A stretch of DNA of 17,544 nt from Neptuniibacter sp. (GTDB taxonomy: Bacteria; Pseudomonadota; Gammaproteobacteria; Pseudomonadales; Balneatricaceae). The stretch spans positions 1 through 17,544 of the forward strand of contig JAIBDV010000016.1 in NCBI GenBank assembly GCA_024686055.1, in the 5' to 3' direction. The notes beneath the pieces are model-generated. The model did not search any database. It saw nothing but the letters and a program-made list of their open reading frames with translations, and was not told the origin of the DNA. Shown here one piece after another: positions 15,058 through 17,544 of the stretch. The position numbers and the translations under genes are program-made. How positions within the stretch are numbered: position 1 is the stretch's first letter; each line of letters opens with the position of its first letter.

Positions 15058-15861
15058 TTAATCCGGCAATGCCAGCGTGATACCACGTTCAACACATTTC
15101 AGCTCAGACTGCTGGCGAAACCGCTTGCGCACTTTACTGTAACGAGGCTTGGTCATATAGAACAGCAGCTTGGAGGCTTCACGCATATCAAGTCCGGCCG
15201 CCTCACTCCAGCGTTCCATCGCCTCAATCATGGTGTTATCCGAGCGATCCGGTAATGCCTGGACCACCGGTTCCTCCAGCGATTCACCCTCACGCACTCG
15301 ACGGCTCAGCAGGTCATAGTTATAACTGAACAGCGGGTAGATCCGTTTTTCAGGCTCACTGCGTATCTCAAACCAGCCTGTTGCCCGCCCGGCCTGATAA
15401 ACCGCCGGGTGGCTCCAGTGGTGCTTAGTGGGCGTCAGGGCAAAACGGCAGGCCTCTTCGTAAGCCATACGCACCGATGGCAAACCGAAATCACCGGTAC
15501 GGCTACGCAGAATATCCAGAAATTCTGACACCGTCGGCATCCAGGCCAGCTGAGCCTTACAGTGGTCAATCGCCATCACCAGCTCGCGCTCGCCGTAGCT
15601 ACGCAGGCTCAACGCCCACTCTCGCTTGGCAATACGAATCTCATTTTCAGTTTCAAAGCAGCTTTTGAACTTATGCCCATAGATCGCCATAAACCGCGCA
15701 AAGATCATATTGACGTGCGCTTTCGTTTCTAGCGGAATGGCATCGGCCTGAGGCGCCTGTTGCTGCCCCGGGTCCGCACTACCAGTCGGTGTCTTTGATG
15801 TCCATGATGGCTGCGGTAACCCGTTTCCGGTTCTCGCGAGTATCTCGGCGGGCGTTTTCAT
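15058..15861 (-). CDS. dopE: Lambda P-like replicative helicase loader (DopE type)
   Basis: A 267-aa relative of the phage lambda replication protein P, which binds DnaB helicase and delivers it to the origin. Similarity to lambda P is visible over most of its length: VNMIFARFMAIYGH (50-63) against INGVFSQLLATF; EIRIAKREW (74-82) against EIRRQW; MPTVSEFLDILR (108-119) against LPSPGQFVAWCR; GLPSV (126-130) against GLPNV; and REGESLEEPVVQALP (190-204) against RGEAIPEPVKQLP. A Pro/Gln-rich linker (about 14-45) precedes this core. ATG at 15861 follows AGGT by 7 bases; an upstream GTG at 15912 has no site. The gene overlaps the DnaT-domain gene by 83 bp, and no phage genes are near. The symbol rests on my recollection of the dopC/dopE report; a prophage remnant is less likely. 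Confidence 0.82.
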   Translation of the reverse strand: MKTPAEILARTGNGLPQPSWTSKTPTGSADPGQQQAPQADAIPLETKAHVNMIFARFMAIYGHKFKSCFETENEIRIAKREWALSLRSYGERELVMAIDHCKAQLAWMPTVSEFLDILRSRTGDFGLPSVRMAYEEACRFALTPTKHHWSHPAVYQAGRATGWFEIRSEPEKRIYPLFSYNYDLLSRRVREGESLEEPVVQALPDRSDNTMIEAMERWSEAAGLDMREASKLLFYMTKPRYSKVRKRFRQQSELKCVERGITLALPD

Positions 15862-16726
15862 GACCTGTACCTTTTGGTTCACTACTATCCTGATTACGCT
15901 GACGGGCTTCACGGGTCTGCTTTCGGATCCACTCCCGTTTCACCCACGCCAGGAATTTCTGATCCCAGTTACTCTCTTTACGGTCTTTATCCAGCCAGTA
16001 AAGGGTGAATTCATCAAGGCACTCTTCAGCGTATTCGTTTGGAATCGCGTGTCGAGGCAACAACTCGTAAAACGTATCACTGGGCTTCCAGCCAACAAAC
16101 ATCGGATGGAGTTTCTGATTATGCTCCTCGCGCATATTAAAAACCTGGTGCAGTTCATCCGATTTTTCAACTTCGGCTTCCTGCCGACGCCAGCCCGTAC
16201 TGCCACCAAAAGTGGGTGCCGGGCCACGCTGCTGCATCAACGTTTCCGGGTTGATACGCCGACGCGCTACCCGGCGCACAGAGGCTGACTCTGCTGGCGG
16301 TGTATCATAAACCGGCAGTTCATTGACAGGCTCCAGCACCGGCGGTAACGGCATTACCTCCAGTGGCGCCTCTGGTACAATCGGCGGCGTCAGCGACTCT
16401 TCCCGTGCAGCCAGCGGGCTAGCCGTTTGCGGCTCAAGCGGCCATGCCTGACTGACCTGAACCTGGCCGTCCTCCAGGAAGCCGACGTCGATGACCTGCA
16501 GAGCAACCAGCTCACCGGTCGCAATCGCCAGCTGCTCCTCATTCCAGAACGGCACAAGCTGTAGCCACTGGTCACGACTGATCACAATAGCCATCGGCTG
16601 GCTGAGGTCTGTCACTAACATGTTCAGTAACTGTTGATACCGCTGTAATAGCAGCGCGCCCTCCAGCCCATATGTCTGGACCTGGGAGGGGTATACAAGA
16701 AAAGGTTGTTCTGGCATTGGCGCCAT
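15779..16726 (-). CDS. dopC: DnaT-domain primosomal protein, partner of the lambda P-like protein (DopC type)
   Basis: A 315-aa protein with a DnaT-type single-stranded-DNA-binding domain at about 207-267: HPMFVGWKPSDTFYELLPRH, then EFTLYWLDKDRKESNWDQKFLAWVKREW, matching the W-x-P...F..YW....W..KF pattern of DnaT. The N-terminal part (about 5-95; RDQWLQLVPFWNEEQLAIA) looks like a small winged-helix domain, and a Pro/Glu-rich linker (about 97-146) joins the two. A basic tail (REARQRN) ends the protein. ATG at 16726 is chosen (GGGA 8 bases upstream) because the longer frame would overlap the CBS gene. It is followed, overlapping by 83 bp, by the lambda P-like gene, so the two are translated from one message. 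It probably assists helicase loading; the lambda O-derived label is recalled, and a plain DnaT homologue is the alternative. Confidence 0.8.
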   Translation of the reverse strand: MAPMPEQPFLVYPSQVQTYGLEGALLLQRYQQLLNMLVTDLSQPMAIVISRDQWLQLVPFWNEEQLAIATGELVALQVIDVGFLEDGQVQVSQAWPLEPQTASPLAAREESLTPPIVPEAPLEVMPLPPVLEPVNELPVYDTPPAESASVRRVARRRINPETLMQQRGPAPTFGGSTGWRRQEAEVEKSDELHQVFNMREEHNQKLHPMFVGWKPSDTFYELLPRHAIPNEYAEECLDEFTLYWLDKDRKESNWDQKFLAWVKREWIRKQTREARQRNQDSSEPKGTGHENARRDTRENRKRVTAAIMDIKDTDW

Positions 16727-16796
16727 ACAGCGGTTCCCGTTAACTCTGAGCTGAAGAATAAGCGTCCAGCCATCGGCGGTTGCCCGGCGCGTGGGT

Positions 16797-17204
16797 CTAC
16801 CCTGGCTGGGTAAACTCCTCAACGGCCCGCAACACGTCACAACGACTGATCTGACCGACCAGTTTACCACGATGTACCACCGGTAAACGACGACGACCCT
16901 GTTCAGTAAATATTTTTGCCACGGCGATAATATCCGCGTCATAGTCAATCGTTTCCACCCGACGCGTCATACAGTCACCGACAACGCCACCCATCTCTTC
17001 CTCATGGTAGGTCAGGGTCAGAATTGACCGCAGACAGTCGGCTTCAGAAAGAATCCCTGCCAGCAAGCCCTGCTCATCCACCACCGGCGCACCGGATATG
17101 CGATATTCCAACAGCTGGTTGATCGCCACAAACAGATCAGTCTGGGGCGTAAAGGTCACCAGGCTTTCAGTCATATAGTCTCGGACTTTCACAGAACGTA
17201 ACAT
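16797..17204 (-). CDS. Two-CBS-domain protein
   Basis: A 135-aa protein made almost entirely of a tandem CBS (Bateman) pair: the first at about 9-60 (VRDYMTESLVTFTP... RISGAPVVDEQGLLAGILSEADCL) and the second at about 77-130 (MTRRVETIDYDADI... RRRLPVVHRGKLVGQISRCDVL). Such modules bind adenosine nucleotides and act as energy or ligand sensors, either alone or on a partner protein; no catalytic domain is attached. The start is ATG at 17204 with AAGGAG 7 bases upstream; an in-frame ATG at 17222 would overlap that site. It lies downstream of purU and 70 bp upstream of the DnaT-domain gene on the same strand, so the three may be co-transcribed. Its ligand and target cannot be read from here. Confidence 0.93.
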   Translation of the reverse strand: MLRSVKVRDYMTESLVTFTPQTDLFVAINQLLEYRISGAPVVDEQGLLAGILSEADCLRSILTLTYHEEEMGGVVGDCMTRRVETIDYDADIIAVAKIFTEQGRRRLPVVHRGKLVGQISRCDVLRAVEEFTQPG

Positions 17205-17226
17205 GGCAGCTCTCCTTGTCATCGTA

Positions 17227-17244
17227 CAGATACGGCGGTATCTG
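17227..17244 (-). promoter_or_regulatory. Perfect hairpin upstream of the CBS gene
   Basis: CAGATAC (17227-17233) and GTATCTG (17238-17244) form a 7-bp stem with a 4-base loop. It lies between the purU stop and the CBS gene, about 10 bp upstream of the CBS ribosome binding site (AAGGAG). There is no U-run, so it is either an inefficient purU terminator or a leader structure that could affect CBS gene expression. Confidence 0.4.
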
Positions 17245-17298
17245 ACGGTTCACAACCATGTTAGTCCCGAATTGACCACCCTACCTGGCACAACAGGG

Positions 17299-17544
17299 TC
17301 AGTTGAACACCACTGTTTTATTGCCATGCACCAGGACGCGATCTTCCAGATGCCAGCGCAAGCCACGGGAGAGCACGTTCTTCTCCACATCCTTACCCTG
17401 TCGCACCATATCTTCTGGCAGATCGCGGTGACTAATGCGGGTAACATCCTGATCAATTATCGGCCCGGCATCCAGGTCCTGAGTCACATAGTGACAGGTG
17501 GCCCCGATCAGTTTAACCCCACGAACATGCGCCTGGTGGTAAGG
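17299..17544 (-). CDS. purU: Formyltetrahydrofolate deformylase PurU, C-terminal part (5' end outside window)
   Basis: The last 81 residues of PurU, which hydrolyses 10-formyltetrahydrofolate to formate and tetrahydrofolate, supplying formate to PurT and balancing one-carbon pools. The frame is open to the right edge. The first visible residues, PYHQAHVRGVKLIGATCHYV, and LDAGPIIDQDV match the C-terminal formyltransferase-like domain, including its conserved LD-x-GPII motif with the catalytic Asp. DVEKNVLSRGLRWHLEDRV and VLVHGNKTVVF close the protein as in E. coli. The N-terminal ACT domain would be outside the window. It is the most upstream gene of the minus-strand run that leads into the CBS and DnaT-domain genes. 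Confidence 0.96.
   Translation of the reverse strand, partial: PYHQAHVRGVKLIGATCHYVTQDLDAGPIIDQDVTRISHRDLPEDMVRQGKDVEKNVLSRGLRWHLEDRVLVHGNKTVVFN

Noticed and set aside
15058..16726. Prophage remnant as the source of the lambda P-like and DnaT-domain genes
   Set aside because: No integrase, repressor, structural gene, attachment repeat or compositional break is visible beside the pair; neighbours are housekeeping genes. Sequence outside the window could still change this.
16727..16948. 74-residue N-terminal extension of the DnaT-domain protein
   Set aside because: It would overlap the CBS gene antiparallel to no benefit; its composition is the out-of-frame shadow of that gene and the first good binding site is before 16726.

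Overview
This window is ordinary-density chromosome from a marine-type gammaproteobacterium of about 50% GC. The protein set points to the Oceanospirillales/Pseudomonadales side: a TmcA acetyltransferase, a BolA, DUF3422, DUF924 and DUF465 (YdcH-like) proteins, PurU, two chemoreceptors and a stand-alone receiver protein. No rRNA, tRNA, insertion sequence, integrase or CRISPR array was seen. Apart from three genes on the plus strand, everything reads on the minus strand.

Layout, left to right. (1) 3-272 is the 3' end of an unrecognised Cys/His-containing protein on the plus strand; it converges across two small hairpins on a 93-aa unknown protein (372-653, minus). (2) 774-3654 is a chemosensory stretch: a single-domain response regulator and, upstream of it, a large transmembrane chemoreceptor with a roughly 335-residue periplasmic region. 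(3) 3803-5932 is tmcA, which acetylates the wobble cytidine of elongator tRNA-Met. Its last codons lie in a run of nine G. (4) 6166-7092 (plus) encodes an exported protein of unknown function, and converges with 6 bp to spare on a DUF924 protein (7099-7707). (5) 7971-9752 is an exported amidohydrolase. A clear terminator (9791-9822) separates it from a DUF465 protein (9840-10082). (6) 10396-11952 is an Aer-type PAS chemoreceptor with strong terminator hairpins on both sides; its upstream region carries a palindrome and a tandem TTTGATC repeat. (7) 12219-14278 is a compact minus-strand operon: an unknown 120-aa protein, a DUF3422 membrane-anchored protein, and a BolA protein. (8) 14346-15038 (plus) is an unknown 230-aa protein. 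(9) The right end, all on the minus strand, reads purU (cut by the window edge), a two-CBS-domain protein, a DnaT-domain protein and a phage-lambda-P-like protein.

The most interesting item is the last pair (15058-16726). One gene encodes a protein with a DnaT-type single-stranded-DNA-binding domain; the next, overlapping it by 83 bp, encodes a full-length relative of the lambda P helicase loader. No other phage genes are nearby. The pair fits the domesticated lambda O/P-derived genes dopC/dopE, proposed as a third kind of loader for the replicative helicase in bacteria lacking DnaC/DnaI and DciA. The match to lambda P is visible in the sequence. The helicase-loading role and the loss of DciA are inference from outside this window.

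The chemoreceptors, receiver protein and Aer protein together suggest a motile, redox-sensing bacterium, though no flagellar or Che kinase genes lie here.
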